From Microbulbifer salipaludis (GTDB lineage: Bacteria; Pseudomonadota; Gammaproteobacteria; Pseudomonadales; Cellvibrionaceae), in NCBI RefSeq assembly GCF_017303155.1, contig NZ_JAEKJR010000002.1:2046001-2110000 (forward strand): 64,000 nucleotides of DNA. Direction: 5' to 3'. The notes below the pieces were generated by a model that was not told the DNA's origin, made no database searches, and worked only from the letters and a program-made list of their open reading frames with translations. Positions 31,701 through 41,100 of the stretch are shown in pieces. Positions within the stretch are counted from its first letter, which is position 1; every line of letters starts with the position of its first letter. The translations under genes were made by a program, and so were the position numbers.

Positions 31701-31801
31701 CCCCGCGCCTGCCACAGGCACCAAGGCGTGCAAGCGAACAGATGCCCGCAAAGCAGTATCTGAGAGACGTCCAAGAGACAAGAAATATCAGAGTGAGCAC
31801 C

Positions 31802-34123
31802 ATGAAAAAGCACCCCCTTTATGTCGGCGTTATGGCCGGGCTTCTATCCCTCGCCGCAACCCTCCCCCTGCAGGCTGCCAACCAAACCATTGCCGTCGAG
31901 ACACCCCAACAGCAGCAACAGGAATCCATCGAGTCACAAATCCAGAGCCTGCTCGCGCAGATGTCCACTCAGGAAAAAATCGGTCAGCTGGCCCTGCGCG
32001 ACTGGGGCACCTTCGGCGCCTCTGATATGAAGGCCATCAAGCAGGCCGTGCGCGAAGGTCGTGTCGGTGGTTTTTTGAACGTTAACTTCAGCTCCGTGGA
32101 CAAACATGCATTCGCAGAGCTGCAGCGCCTCGCGGTCGAGGAAAGCCCGCTGGGCATCCCGCTGCTGTTCGGCCAGGACGTGATCCACGGCTATGAAACC
32201 ATCTTCCCGATTCCCCTCGGCCAGGCCGCCAGCTGGAATCCGGAACTGATCAAAAACGGCGCGCGTATCGCCGCGCAGGAAGCCAGTGCCGACGGCATCC
32301 GCTGGACCTTTGCGCCGATGATCGATATCAGCCGTGATCCCCGCTGGGGCCGTATTGCAGAAACGTTGGGGGAAGACCCGCTACTCACCTCGGTACTGGG
32401 TGTGGCCATGGTAGAGGGTTTCCAGACCGACAACCTCGGTGACCCCACCAGCCTTGCTGCCTGCGGCAAGCACTTTGCCGGCTACGGCGCCGCAGAAGGT
32501 GGCCGGGATTACAACAGCGCGTATATTCCCGAGCGCCTGCTGCGGGACATCTACCTGCCACCATTCAAGGCCGGTATCGATGCGGGCATGCAGAGCATCA
32601 TGAGCACTTACAGCACCCTGAACGATGTACCCGGCACCGGTAGCCCCTTCCTGTTCAAGCAAATCCTGCGTGACGAATGGGGTTTCGACGGTTTTGTGGT
32701 GAGCGACTGGAACGCGGTGATGGAGATGGTGCCCCACGGTTTCGCCCGCGACGGCAAACACGCGGCGACCCTCGCCGCCAATGCCGGCATCGATATGGAG
32801 ATGCACACCGATACCTACGAGCAATTCCTGCCGCAGCTGATGGACGAGGGCAAGTTCTCAGAGGCTCAGCTGGACACCGCCGTGGCCAATATCCTGCGGG
32901 TCAAACTGCGTCTCGACCTATGGAGCCACCCCTACCCCCGCGCCCAATCCAAAGCTGAGCGCGAGCAGATTATCCGCAACGGCCAGTTCCTGAACGCGGC
33001 AAAAGAAGCCGCCAAAGAAACCTTTGTACTGCTGAAGAACGACAAGCAGCTACTGCCCCTGAAAAAAGGCCAGACCGTTGCCGTGATCGGCCCGCTGGCG
33101 GAGGCACCGCACGAACAGCTCGGCACCTGGATCTACAACGGCGACAAGCAACACTCCCGCACCCTGTTGCCCGCCTTGCGGGACATGGTGGGCGATGGAG
33201 GCGAAATCCTCTACGCCGCCGGCCTGGATTACAGCCGTGACACCAGCACCCGTGGCTTCAAGGCCGCCATCAAGGCCGCGAAGAAAGCCGACGTGGTGCT
33301 GTTTGTGGGTGGTGAGGAAGCGATCCTCTCCGGCGAGGGCCACAGCCGCGGGGATATCCGCCTGCCCGGCGCCCAGGCCGAACTGGTGGCTGAGCTGGCG
33401 AAAACCGGCAAGCCACTCGCCATGGTGCTGCTGGCCGGCCGGCCGCTGCAGCTCGACGAAACCCTCGAGCAGGCAGATGCGGTGATGATGGCCTGGCACC
33501 CCGGCACCATGGCGGGTCCGGCGCTGGCCGATGTGCTCTACGGTGAATCCTCGCCGTCCGGCCGCCTGCCTCTGACCTGGCCGGTGGGCGCAGGGCAGAT
33601 TCCCATCTACTACAACCACCTGGCCACCGGCAGGCCGGCGACCGAAGACAACTACACCCGCATCGAAAAGATCGGCCGCGAGGTGTTCCAGCACCAGCCG
33701 GGCAACTCGTCCAATCTGCTGGATTACGGACACAAGCCGCTGTTCCCCTTCGGCTATGGCCTGACCTATAGCGAGTTTGAATACCGTGATCTGGAACTCT
33801 CCGGTCCCACTCTGGATGCCAACGGTCAGCTCACGATATCTGCCACCATTACCAACACCGGCAAGACCACCGCCACCGAAACCGCCCAGCTGTACGTGCG
33901 TGACCTGGTGGGCAGCGTGTCGCGACCGGTGCGGGAGCTAAAAGGGTTTGAGCGCATCACACTCAACCCCGGCGAGTCCCAGCGGGTGCAATTCACACTG
34001 ACTCCTGAGCAGCTGGCGTTCCACAACGCCGACATGCAGCCGGTGGTGGAGCCAGGGGAATTCCGGGTATGGATTGCACCAGATGCGGAGTCCGGCCTGG
34101 AGAGCGCCTTCTCACTGCGCTAA
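31802..34123 (+). CDS. GH3 beta-glucosidase, exported
   Basis: About 773 residues. A signal peptide (YVGVMAGLLSLAATLPLQA) is followed by the GH3 N-terminal barrel with KHFAGYGAAEGGRDYN and the nucleophile Asp in GFDGFVVSDWNAV (about residue 302). The C-terminal GH3 domain and a fibronectin III-like end (ATITNTGKTTATETAQLYVRD) complete the BglX-type layout. It releases glucose from beta-linked oligosaccharides in the periplasm. An upstream in-frame ATG at 31682 lies before the signal peptide and is unlikely. It follows the receptor and precedes the sugar transporter. Confidence 0.92.
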   Translation: MKKHPLYVGVMAGLLSLAATLPLQAANQTIAVETPQQQQQESIESQIQSLLAQMSTQEKIGQLALRDWGTFGASDMKAIKQAVREGRVGGFLNVNFSSVDKHAFAELQRLAVEESPLGIPLLFGQDVIHGYETIFPIPLGQAASWNPELIKNGARIAAQEASADGIRWTFAPMIDISRDPRWGRIAETLGEDPLLTSVLGVAMVEGFQTDNLGDPTSLAACGKHFAGYGAAEGGRDYNSAYIPERLLRDIYLPPFKAGIDAGMQSIMSTYSTLNDVPGTGSPFLFKQILRDEWGFDGFVVSDWNAVMEMVPHGFARDGKHAATLAANAGIDMEMHTDTYEQFLPQLMDEGKFSEAQLDTAVANILRVKLRLDLWSHPYPRAQSKAEREQIIRNGQFLNAAKEAAKETFVLLKNDKQLLPLKKGQTVAVIGPLAEAPHEQLGTWIYNGDKQHSRTLLPALRDMVGDGGEILYAAGLDYSRDTSTRGFKAAIKAAKKADVVLFVGGEEAILSGEGHSRGDIRLPGAQAELVAELAKTGKPLAMVLLAGRPLQLDETLEQADAVMMAWHPGTMAGPALADVLYGESSPSGRLPLTWPVGAGQIPIYYNHLATGRPATEDNYTRIEKIGREVFQHQPGNSSNLLDYGHKPLFPFGYGLTYSEFEYRDLELSGPTLDANGQLTISATITNTGKTTATETAQLYVRDLVGSVSRPVRELKGFERITLNPGESQRVQFTLTPEQLAFHNADMQPVVEPGEFRVWIAPDAESGLESAFSLR

Positions 34124-34156
34124 CTGGCCGCGCAACACCAGTTCCCGAGTCCCAAG

Positions 34157-34190
34157 TCCCAGTTTGGCCGGCGCTTCGGCCAAACTGGGA
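34157..34190. repeat. 13-bp inverted repeat between GH3 and the sugar transporter
   Basis: tcccagtttggcc (34157-34169) and its exact reverse complement (34178-34190) flank an 8-base loop. It lies 34 bases after the GH3 stop. No U-tract follows; it may still slow or end transcription or protect the GH3 mRNA end. Confidence 0.55.
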
Positions 34191-34351
34191 CACCTGAGAG
34201 CCCATGCGCGTGTCCAACTTTGTGCTTTTTACTCAAAGTAGGACGCTTTCTGCCCGCCTCAGGGGCACAATCCGGGAAGGCCGCGATTTGCGAGCAGCAG
34301 GTAATCGCGCCAGCACAATAACAATCACACGAATAAAAGCAGGAAGTAACC

Positions 34352-35809
34352 ATGCAAGCGTATGAGAACTCGATTCAAAGTGACCTGGAGGCCATACAAG
34401 GTCATCAGGATGCGCCACCTTTGTCTTACATTGTCCTGATCTGCGGTGTTGCCACCCTCGGTGGCTTCCTGTTCGGTTTCGACAGCGGTGTGATCAACGG
34501 CACCGTGACCGGCCTGCAGCAGGCGTTCAACTCCAATACGGCGGGAACCGGTTTCAACGTCGCGTCCATGCTGCTGGGCTGCGCATTCGGTGCTTTCTTT
34601 GCCGGTCGCCTGGCAGACCTGTGGGGGCGCAAGACCTTGCTGCTGATCTCGGCGGTGCTGTTTATGGTCAGCGCCTGGGGCTCCGGCATCGCTGCCAGCT
34701 CCCCGGAGTTCGTGTTCTACCGCGTGCTTGGCGGGCTTGCCGTGGGCGCGGCCAGCGTCATGTCGCCGGCCTATATCAGTGAAATTGCCCCGGCGGCGAT
34801 TCGAGGGCGACTGACCACTATCAACCAGATCGCTATCATTTCGGGTCTTTTCGCCGCGTTTGTCAGCAATTACTGGCTGGCGAATACCGCAGGTTCCGCG
34901 GTCAATGAATGGTGGATGGGCTACAACGCCTGGCGCTGGATGTTCTGGATTGAAATTGCGCCCGCCGCCCTGTTTTTCCTCGCCTTGCTGCTGATCCCGG
35001 AAAGCCCCCGTTACCTGGTACTGTCCAAGCAGACTTCCCGCGCCACCGAGGTACTGCGCAAACTGTACGGCGAAGCGGCGGTGGCCGGTAAACTGGAAAG
35101 CATCCGCAACTCCGTGGCCGGCGATCACCGCCCGCGCATGGCGGACCTGCTGGAAGCCGCAGGCTCCCGCGTGGGCAAGGTACGCAAGATTGTATGGGTG
35201 GGTATTGGCCTCGCCACTTTCCAGCAACTGGTCGGCATCAACGTGGTGTTCTACTACGGTGCAGTTCTCTGGCAGGCCGTGGGCTTCTCCGAGTCCGACG
35301 CCCTGATGATCAATATCATCTCCGGTGGTGTCAGTATCGCCGCCTGCCTGATCACCATGACCCTGATCGACAAGATCGGGCGTAAACCGCTGCTATTGGT
35401 CGGTTCCATCGGTATGGCCGCGACCCTCGGCCTGGTGGCCTTTGCCTTCGCCAACTCGAACCTGGATGCCAACGGCAACCTGCAGCTGTCCCAAAGCATG
35501 GGCCTGCTGGCACTGATCGCCGCCAACGCCTACGTGTTCTTTTTCAACGGCTCCTGGGGCCCGGCCATGTGGACCATGCTTGGTGAGATGTTCCCCAACC
35601 AGATTCGCGGTTCCGGGCTGGCGGTTTCCGGCCTGGCGCAGTGGGTGGCGAACTTCGGCATTACCATGACCTTCCCGATCATGCTCACCGGTATCGGCCT
35701 CGCCGGTGCCTACGGCATCTACACCCTGTTTGCACTGCTGTCCGTCGCCTTTGTGCTGTACATGGTGCACGAGACCAAGGGCATGGAACTGGAAGAAATG
35801 CGCGGTTGA
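34352..35809 (+). CDS. Sugar porter family MFS transporter
   Basis: 485 residues, 12 helices. The sugar porter signatures are present: GGFLFGFDSGVINGTV in helix 1, GRLADLWGRKTLLL, PESPRYLV between the halves, QQLVGINVVFYYGAVLW in helix 7 and DKIGRKPLLLVG. It probably imports glucose or a related hexose across the inner membrane by proton symport. A GGAAG site lies just upstream of the ATG. It closes the glucan locus after GH3. Confidence 0.92.
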   Translation: MQAYENSIQSDLEAIQGHQDAPPLSYIVLICGVATLGGFLFGFDSGVINGTVTGLQQAFNSNTAGTGFNVASMLLGCAFGAFFAGRLADLWGRKTLLLISAVLFMVSAWGSGIAASSPEFVFYRVLGGLAVGAASVMSPAYISEIAPAAIRGRLTTINQIAIISGLFAAFVSNYWLANTAGSAVNEWWMGYNAWRWMFWIEIAPAALFFLALLLIPESPRYLVLSKQTSRATEVLRKLYGEAAVAGKLESIRNSVAGDHRPRMADLLEAAGSRVGKVRKIVWVGIGLATFQQLVGINVVFYYGAVLWQAVGFSESDALMINIISGGVSIAACLITMTLIDKIGRKPLLLVGSIGMAATLGLVAFAFANSNLDANGNLQLSQSMGLLALIAANAYVFFFNGSWGPAMWTMLGEMFPNQIRGSGLAVSGLAQWVANFGITMTFPIMLTGIGLAGAYGIYTLFALLSVAFVLYMVHETKGMELEEMRG

Positions 35810-36057
35810 TCCGACCCTGGACCGCCTTTCGCGGTGGTCTGCAGTGCAGCATGCCTGTCTCTGCAGACCACCACTGTCCCCGTCCTTTCGAACACCCCCT
35901 CACCAAACGTAACAACAGTTGCCCGCAGCAAGGGCAGTACCGATCGGTCACAAAACACACTGCAAAATCGTCGCCGCGAGCTGTCGAACGAGCGGCAAAG
36001 TGCTACATTTGACGCCTCATGCCTCCGGCAGTGAACCAGACAATAAGAGGTACTCCC

Positions 36058-36948
36058 ATGGTTCAATTGGTCGTCGATTCCGGCTGCGATCTCCCCGATG
36101 AGTTTCTGCGCAAATATAAGATCCCGGTTCTGCCCCACCGCGTGAGCATGGGTAAAGACGAATTCGGTGATCAGCGCAACCCCGCGCAGATGAGCCACTT
36201 CTATACCCTGAACCTGCTGGATCGATCCCGCCCGGTGAAAACCGGCCCGGCCGGTGAAACGGAGATTGAAGGCATTCTCGCCAAGTTGGTGAGCCAGGGT
36301 CACGAGGACATCGTGGTACAGACCATCAATGGTGCCAACAGTCCAACCTACAATAACGCCGTGAACGTCGCAGAGAAGTTATCTGGCGACAAGGCCCAGA
36401 TTACCGCGGTCGACTCCCACACGGTGTTTTCCGGTCAGGGATTGCTGGCACTCTATACCCTTGCACTGATTCAGAAAGGGCTCAACGGCGCACAGATCAA
36501 GTCCCGCACCGAAGAATTCGGGCGCAAAACGGTGGGCTACGCAGCAATCAAGGACGTGTACTACCTGCGTGAGCGCGGCAGGCAAAAGAATGAAAAAAGC
36601 GTGAGCTGGCTGAAAGCCTTTATGGCGCGCTCACTGAACCTGCACCCGATCGTCTCCATGACCCACCAGGGGTCGGATGTTGCCGACACGGTGAAAACCT
36701 TCGACGGCTGCACCCGCCGCCTGTTCCAACTGGCAGAAGAAAAGATGGTGGCCGGAGAACTGTTGATGCCCGCGGTGGTGGTCAGTTTTGCGGGCCCGCT
36801 CAAAGATCTGGACAAAGTCCCAGGATTCAAAGCGTTTGAAAAAACAGCCACCGAACACAAGGTACGCGTGTATCGCTCGGTCATGAGTCTGTCCGGGGGT
36901 ATTAATCTGGGCCCGGGCACCGTATCCCTGGCCATTGCCGCCAAGTAA
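36058..36948 (+). CDS. DegV family lipid-binding protein
   Basis: About 296 residues. The N-terminus MVQLVVDSGCDLPDEFLRKYKIPVLP and the SHTVFSGQGLLALYTLALI segment match DegV proteins, which hold one fatty-acid chain in a deep pocket (FakB in Gram-positive bacteria). The start at 36058 has AGAGG 7 bases upstream. No FakA kinase gene is seen nearby, so its role here is open. It precedes two outer-membrane proteins on the same strand. Confidence 0.85.
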   Translation: MVQLVVDSGCDLPDEFLRKYKIPVLPHRVSMGKDEFGDQRNPAQMSHFYTLNLLDRSRPVKTGPAGETEIEGILAKLVSQGHEDIVVQTINGANSPTYNNAVNVAEKLSGDKAQITAVDSHTVFSGQGLLALYTLALIQKGLNGAQIKSRTEEFGRKTVGYAAIKDVYYLRERGRQKNEKSVSWLKAFMARSLNLHPIVSMTHQGSDVADTVKTFDGCTRRLFQLAEEKMVAGELLMPAVVVSFAGPLKDLDKVPGFKAFEKTATEHKVRVYRSVMSLSGGINLGPGTVSLAIAAK

Positions 36949-37103
36949 ACCCCGCCTTTCGCCGGGGCGGGGACTTCGAACACCGCCCCGGCACTCTGCT
37001 GGCCGCTGTTTCTTCAAAACAGTTGAGCCCCACGACGTAACGCCACAATTTTCACCAACGGCTTCTAGACTGAGGAAAATCGTTTCAAGAAGTCACTGCA
37101 CGG

Positions 37104-37901
37104 GTGAAAAAGATGTTGCGCTGTTTTGCTCTACTGGTTGCCCTACTAGCGGCCAGCGTTCCGGCCCTTGCCGATCAGGACCTGGCCAAGAAACTCAGTA
37201 ACCCGGTTTCGGACCTGATCAGTGTGCCTTTTCAGGGCAACTGGGATAACCGCGTGGGTCCGATAGAGGGTGGACGCCGCTTTACCCTGAATATTCAGCC
37301 GGTAATTCCCATTTCCATTAGCGATGACTGGAATCTTATCAGCCGCACCATCCTGCCCGTTATGAGCCAGGAGGCAATTTTCCCCGGTAGCGGCGACCAG
37401 ACCGGGCTCGGCGACACGGTACAAAGCGCCTTCTTTTCCCCCAAGGAACCCACCGCTGGTGGGGTGACCTGGGGTGTCGGCCCCGTCTTCCTGCTACCCA
37501 CCGCGACGGAGCCGCTTCTGGGTACAGAAAAATGGGGCGCCGGCCCTACCGGCGTAGTGCTGAAGCAGGCAGGCCCCTGGACCATTGGCGCGCTGGCCAA
37601 CCACATCTGGTCTTTCGCGGGCAGTGACAACCGCGCGGATGTCAACAATACATTTCTGCAGCCGTTTGTAGCGTACAACACACCCACCGCCTGGACCTTC
37701 GCCATAAACACTGAATCCACTTACAACTGGGAAACCGAGCAGTGGAACGTGCCGGTGCACTTTCTGGTGTCCAAGCTGTTTCAGGTGGGCAAGCAAAAGT
37801 ATCAGGTCCAGGCCGGCCCACGCTACTACGCGGAAAGTCCGGCAACCGGCGCCCAGGACTGGGGCTTCCGGCTGACCTGGATCATGCTGTTTCCGAAATA
37901 G
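37104..37901 (+). CDS. Outer-membrane beta-barrel protein of unknown role
   Basis: 265 residues with a signal peptide (CFALLVALLAASVPALA) and alternating beta strands ending in ..WIMLFPK. NIQPVIPISISDDWNLISRTILPV and GLGDTVQSAFFSPK resemble a family often listed as transporters (Phenol_MetA_deg-like barrels) of hydrophobic compounds. The start is GTG at 37104, or ATG three codons later. It lies 60 bases upstream of a FadL-type gene, so both may be expressed together. The substrate is unknown. Confidence 0.7.
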   Translation: MKKMLRCFALLVALLAASVPALADQDLAKKLSNPVSDLISVPFQGNWDNRVGPIEGGRRFTLNIQPVIPISISDDWNLISRTILPVMSQEAIFPGSGDQTGLGDTVQSAFFSPKEPTAGGVTWGVGPVFLLPTATEPLLGTEKWGAGPTGVVLKQAGPWTIGALANHIWSFAGSDNRADVNNTFLQPFVAYNTPTAWTFAINTESTYNWETEQWNVPVHFLVSKLFQVGKQKYQVQAGPRYYAESPATGAQDWGFRLTWIMLFPK

Positions 37902-37960
37902 TCACTGAGTGATTCCGAACACCGAATTTGTGCCCGCCTACCATCCAGAGGGAACTGGTC

Positions 37961-39244
37961 ATGCCTTACAACCGCGCCGCATCGAAAGTTTTGCCATTGC
38001 TCGTTGCCGCTCTCTCTGCGCCCGCTGCCCACGCCGGGGGCATCATGTTGTGGCAGATCGGCACCCCGACACTGGGTACCGCCAGTGCCGGCTGGGCGGC
38101 CATGCCGGAAGATGCCTCCACCGCCTTCACCAACCCGGCAGGGACGGTATGGCGAGACGAGACCCAGGTACGCGCAGCAGCCCAGGCGCTTTATGGCGAC
38201 CTGGAGTTCAGCGAAGGTGGACTGAGCAATGTCCCGGGCAATGATGGCGGCAACCCCCTCGAGTGGCTCCCCGGTGCCGGCGCGTTTGCTGCGGGGAAAA
38301 TCACCGACAACATCGGCTGGGGCTTTGCCATGGCCGGCAACTTCGGCCTGGGGCTGGATTATCATGACGACTGGCAGGGCCGCCGGTTTGTGCAGAACGT
38401 CGACCTGCTCGGCATGAGCCTGATTCCATCACTCAGCTGGCGCGCCAACGATTGCCTGTCCATTGGCGTCGGCCTGAACGCAATGGCCGGCTACTTCAGT
38501 TTCCAGTCGGCCCCCCGCGCCGGGCTGGTGGATGACGACGCGTTTCTGCGCCTCAAGGACCTGGACATGGGGTATGGCGGCAACCTCGGTATCATCTACC
38601 GCCCCAAATCAGGCACCACCTTTGGTCTCAGTTACACCTCCAAAGTGGATTTCGAATTCAAGGATCACCTGAAGCTCCGGAATTTCACGCCGCCCCTGAA
38701 CGCGATTGCCGAAAACCTGGATGGCACCCGCACAGAACTCGACATTCGCGCACCCCAGACCGTTACCGCGAGCCTGCAGCAGGCGCTGACGGACACCACC
38801 ACGCTCTACGTGAATCTCAACTGGCAGGACTGGTCGGAATATGCTGGCGTCACCCTGTCGCTCGACAATCCCATGCAGACCTCACTGCGAGTCGACCGTG
38901 GTTACCGCGACACTGCGGGCTTTGCCGTTGGTATACGCCACGAGTTTCAGCAGGGGATGTTAAATGGCTGGCGCCTGTCCACCGGGCTTTCTGCAGAATC
39001 CAGCATGGCCAATACCTCTGAGATTACCGCCGATACCATCACCAATGAAAATGTGACGGTGGGCTTCGGCGCGGGCAAGGAACTGTGCCCCGGGGTAAAC
39101 CTGGATGTGGGATACAACTACATGTATCTGGGTGACATTGATATCGATCAGCAGGGGCGCCCCCCGTTCAGTCCCCGACTACAGGGCACTTACGAGGACT
39201 CCGCCATCCACTTCGTTGGCGGCTCCGTGCAGTTCTCGTTTTAG
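37961..39244 (+). CDS. FadL/OmpP1-type outer-membrane transport protein
   Basis: About 427 residues. A signal peptide (VLPLLVAALSAPAAHA) is followed by GGIMLWQIGTPTLGTASAGWAA and DASTAFTNPAGTVWRDETQ, the start pattern of the FadL/TodX family, and a barrel that ends FVGGSVQFSF. Such proteins let long-chain fatty acids or aromatic compounds cross the outer membrane. The start at 37961 is preceded by GAGGGAA. It is convergent with the phospholipase D family gene (33 bases between). Confidence 0.88.
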   Translation: MPYNRAASKVLPLLVAALSAPAAHAGGIMLWQIGTPTLGTASAGWAAMPEDASTAFTNPAGTVWRDETQVRAAAQALYGDLEFSEGGLSNVPGNDGGNPLEWLPGAGAFAAGKITDNIGWGFAMAGNFGLGLDYHDDWQGRRFVQNVDLLGMSLIPSLSWRANDCLSIGVGLNAMAGYFSFQSAPRAGLVDDDAFLRLKDLDMGYGGNLGIIYRPKSGTTFGLSYTSKVDFEFKDHLKLRNFTPPLNAIAENLDGTRTELDIRAPQTVTASLQQALTDTTTLYVNLNWQDWSEYAGVTLSLDNPMQTSLRVDRGYRDTAGFAVGIRHEFQQGMLNGWRLSTGLSAESSMANTSEITADTITNENVTVGFGAGKELCPGVNLDVGYNYMYLGDIDIDQQGRPPFSPRLQGTYEDSAIHFVGGSVQFSF

Positions 39245-39278
39245 CTGGAGACTTTTCACCAGCGACGCTGGCAGGCTG

Positions 39279-40859
39279 CTAGATCTGGGACTCGACCGGC
39301 AACCACCCCAGCAACCAGGCAAGGGTGCGTTGCCACCAGTGGGTCTCCGGCTCTCGGTGTTTAATCAGGGTGTCGCCGTCTTTGTCTTCTGCGCGCCACG
39401 CCAGATTGCCCGAGTCCAGCAGCTGTACCGACCAGGCAGAATCTGGCGCAACCCATTCGGTGAATAGCGAATTTAACTGCTGGTTGATTTCGGCATTGTC
39501 CATCAGCAATCCAATCTCCGTGTTTTGCAACAAAGATCGGCCATCGAGATTGATCGACCCTACAAATCCGAGATTGTGGTCAATCACAAAGGTTTTGGCG
39601 TGCAGCGTCGCCTTGGACTCCCCGTGAAACCATTGCTTGCGCCGCTCCTCACCGGCTTGCGTGCGCAACTCCCACAGGTCAACACCCGCTGCCAGTAACC
39701 GTTTGCGATAGCGCGCATAAGCCCCGTGAACAATAGCCACGTCATTACTGCTCAGGGAGTTGGTCAGGATACCCACCTTGACCCCCTGCTTTTCCAGCCC
39801 AGTAAAAAGCTCGGTGCCGATCACTCCGGGGATGAAATAGGCTGCAGTAATCTTCAGCCGCTCCGTGGCGCCGTGGAGAATTTTCTCCAGCTGAACCCCG
39901 GGATATTCATCGCGCGGGATATCGTCCTTGCCCAGTGCCTTCTCCGGCGGGTCCGCCAATAACCTGGCCTTTCCCCACTGGAACGGAATGTCGCCATCGG
40001 CGAGTGCCGCTGCCATTTTCGATTGTTTCAACGCGCGCGCAAATTCGCTGTCCTGTTCATCCGCCAGCAATTTCCGGGTGCGTTTGCGCAGTTCGTCCAG
40101 TGTGTGTGTATCGTCCTCGTCCAACAACAGCTCGGTTACCTGAACCGATACCAGGTGGTTCCAGTACTCGTCGAATACCTTGCGGGCCTGCGGTAGCGCT
40201 TCACCAACAGCCAGCACATCGACATCCAGAAACTCCACCGATGAGCGGGAAAAATACCCGTCGGCAATATTGCGGCCGCCGGTGATCATTGCCAGCCCGT
40301 CAGCCAGCAATAGTTTGTTGTGCATGCGATGGTTGATACGCCCGAAGTTGGCCGCCTGCTCCAGCGCACGCCGGAAGCCACTGCGCCCGCCCACCGGATT
40401 AAACACCCGGATCTGCATATTCGGGTGTCGATCCAGTGCAAGTATCCAGGGGTTGACCACGCGCGTCCCCAGATCATCCACCAGCAGGCGTACGCGCACG
40501 CCGCGATCCGCGGCCCTCAACAGCAGACTGGTGAGCAAGTGCCCGACATTATCGTCTTCATAAATGTAATATTTGAGATCGAGCGAAACCGTCGCTTCCT
40601 CAATAAGCACCGCCCGCGCAACAAACGCCGACAGGCCATCATCCAGCAGATGGAAGCCAGACAACTCATCGGACTTGCCGGCCGCCACCCCGCGAATACC
40701 CTCCGCGAGTGGGGAATCCGAGGGTGGCTCCAGGCTAACGGTGACTGGTCTTTGTTTTGCGGGCATATCACTGTCGTTGGAATTTCCGCACCCCGCAAGT
40801 AGCGCCACCAGCACACTCAGGCAGAGTACCAGGAGTGCAGGTTTAGATGTGGGTGTCAT
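39279..40859 (-). CDS. Phospholipase D family lipoprotein (cardiolipin synthase-like)
   Basis: 526 residues. A lipoprotein signal ends LVALLAGCGNS. Two HKD catalytic motifs are visible: HNKLLLADGLAMITGGRN and HAKTFVIDHNLGFVGSINLDGRS. The layout resembles ClsC-like proteins, but membrane anchoring by a lipid is unusual for cardiolipin synthases, so a phospholipase or phosphatidyltransferase facing the periplasm is possible. YYIYEDDNVGHLL and RVRLLVDDLG near the first motif support the family. It faces the FadL gene and is divergent from the first sulfatase. Confidence 0.85.
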   Translation of the reverse strand: MTPTSKPALLVLCLSVLVALLAGCGNSNDSDMPAKQRPVTVSLEPPSDSPLAEGIRGVAAGKSDELSGFHLLDDGLSAFVARAVLIEEATVSLDLKYYIYEDDNVGHLLTSLLLRAADRGVRVRLLVDDLGTRVVNPWILALDRHPNMQIRVFNPVGGRSGFRRALEQAANFGRINHRMHNKLLLADGLAMITGGRNIADGYFSRSSVEFLDVDVLAVGEALPQARKVFDEYWNHLVSVQVTELLLDEDDTHTLDELRKRTRKLLADEQDSEFARALKQSKMAAALADGDIPFQWGKARLLADPPEKALGKDDIPRDEYPGVQLEKILHGATERLKITAAYFIPGVIGTELFTGLEKQGVKVGILTNSLSSNDVAIVHGAYARYRKRLLAAGVDLWELRTQAGEERRKQWFHGESKATLHAKTFVIDHNLGFVGSINLDGRSLLQNTEIGLLMDNAEINQQLNSLFTEWVAPDSAWSVQLLDSGNLAWRAEDKDGDTLIKHREPETHWWQRTLAWLLGWLPVESQI

Positions 40860-41100
40860 GACATTCAGGAACCTGCCGTTTGCTCGTCATCCGCGCTATC
40901 GCTCACAGGTCGGATCACACGCTACGCAGTACGCTGCATAGTGCCCAGTGAGCGGAAGACGTGTGCAAGTAAAGCTTTACCACAGAGTCTAGCTGCTCGC
41001 AGCTACCAGAGGGCTTATCTATTGGCACCGGATTAGCCCCAGCCTGGTAAACACCCAACTAAGCTTTCCGGGAAACTTTATGCCGGTATAAGGAGTCCCC

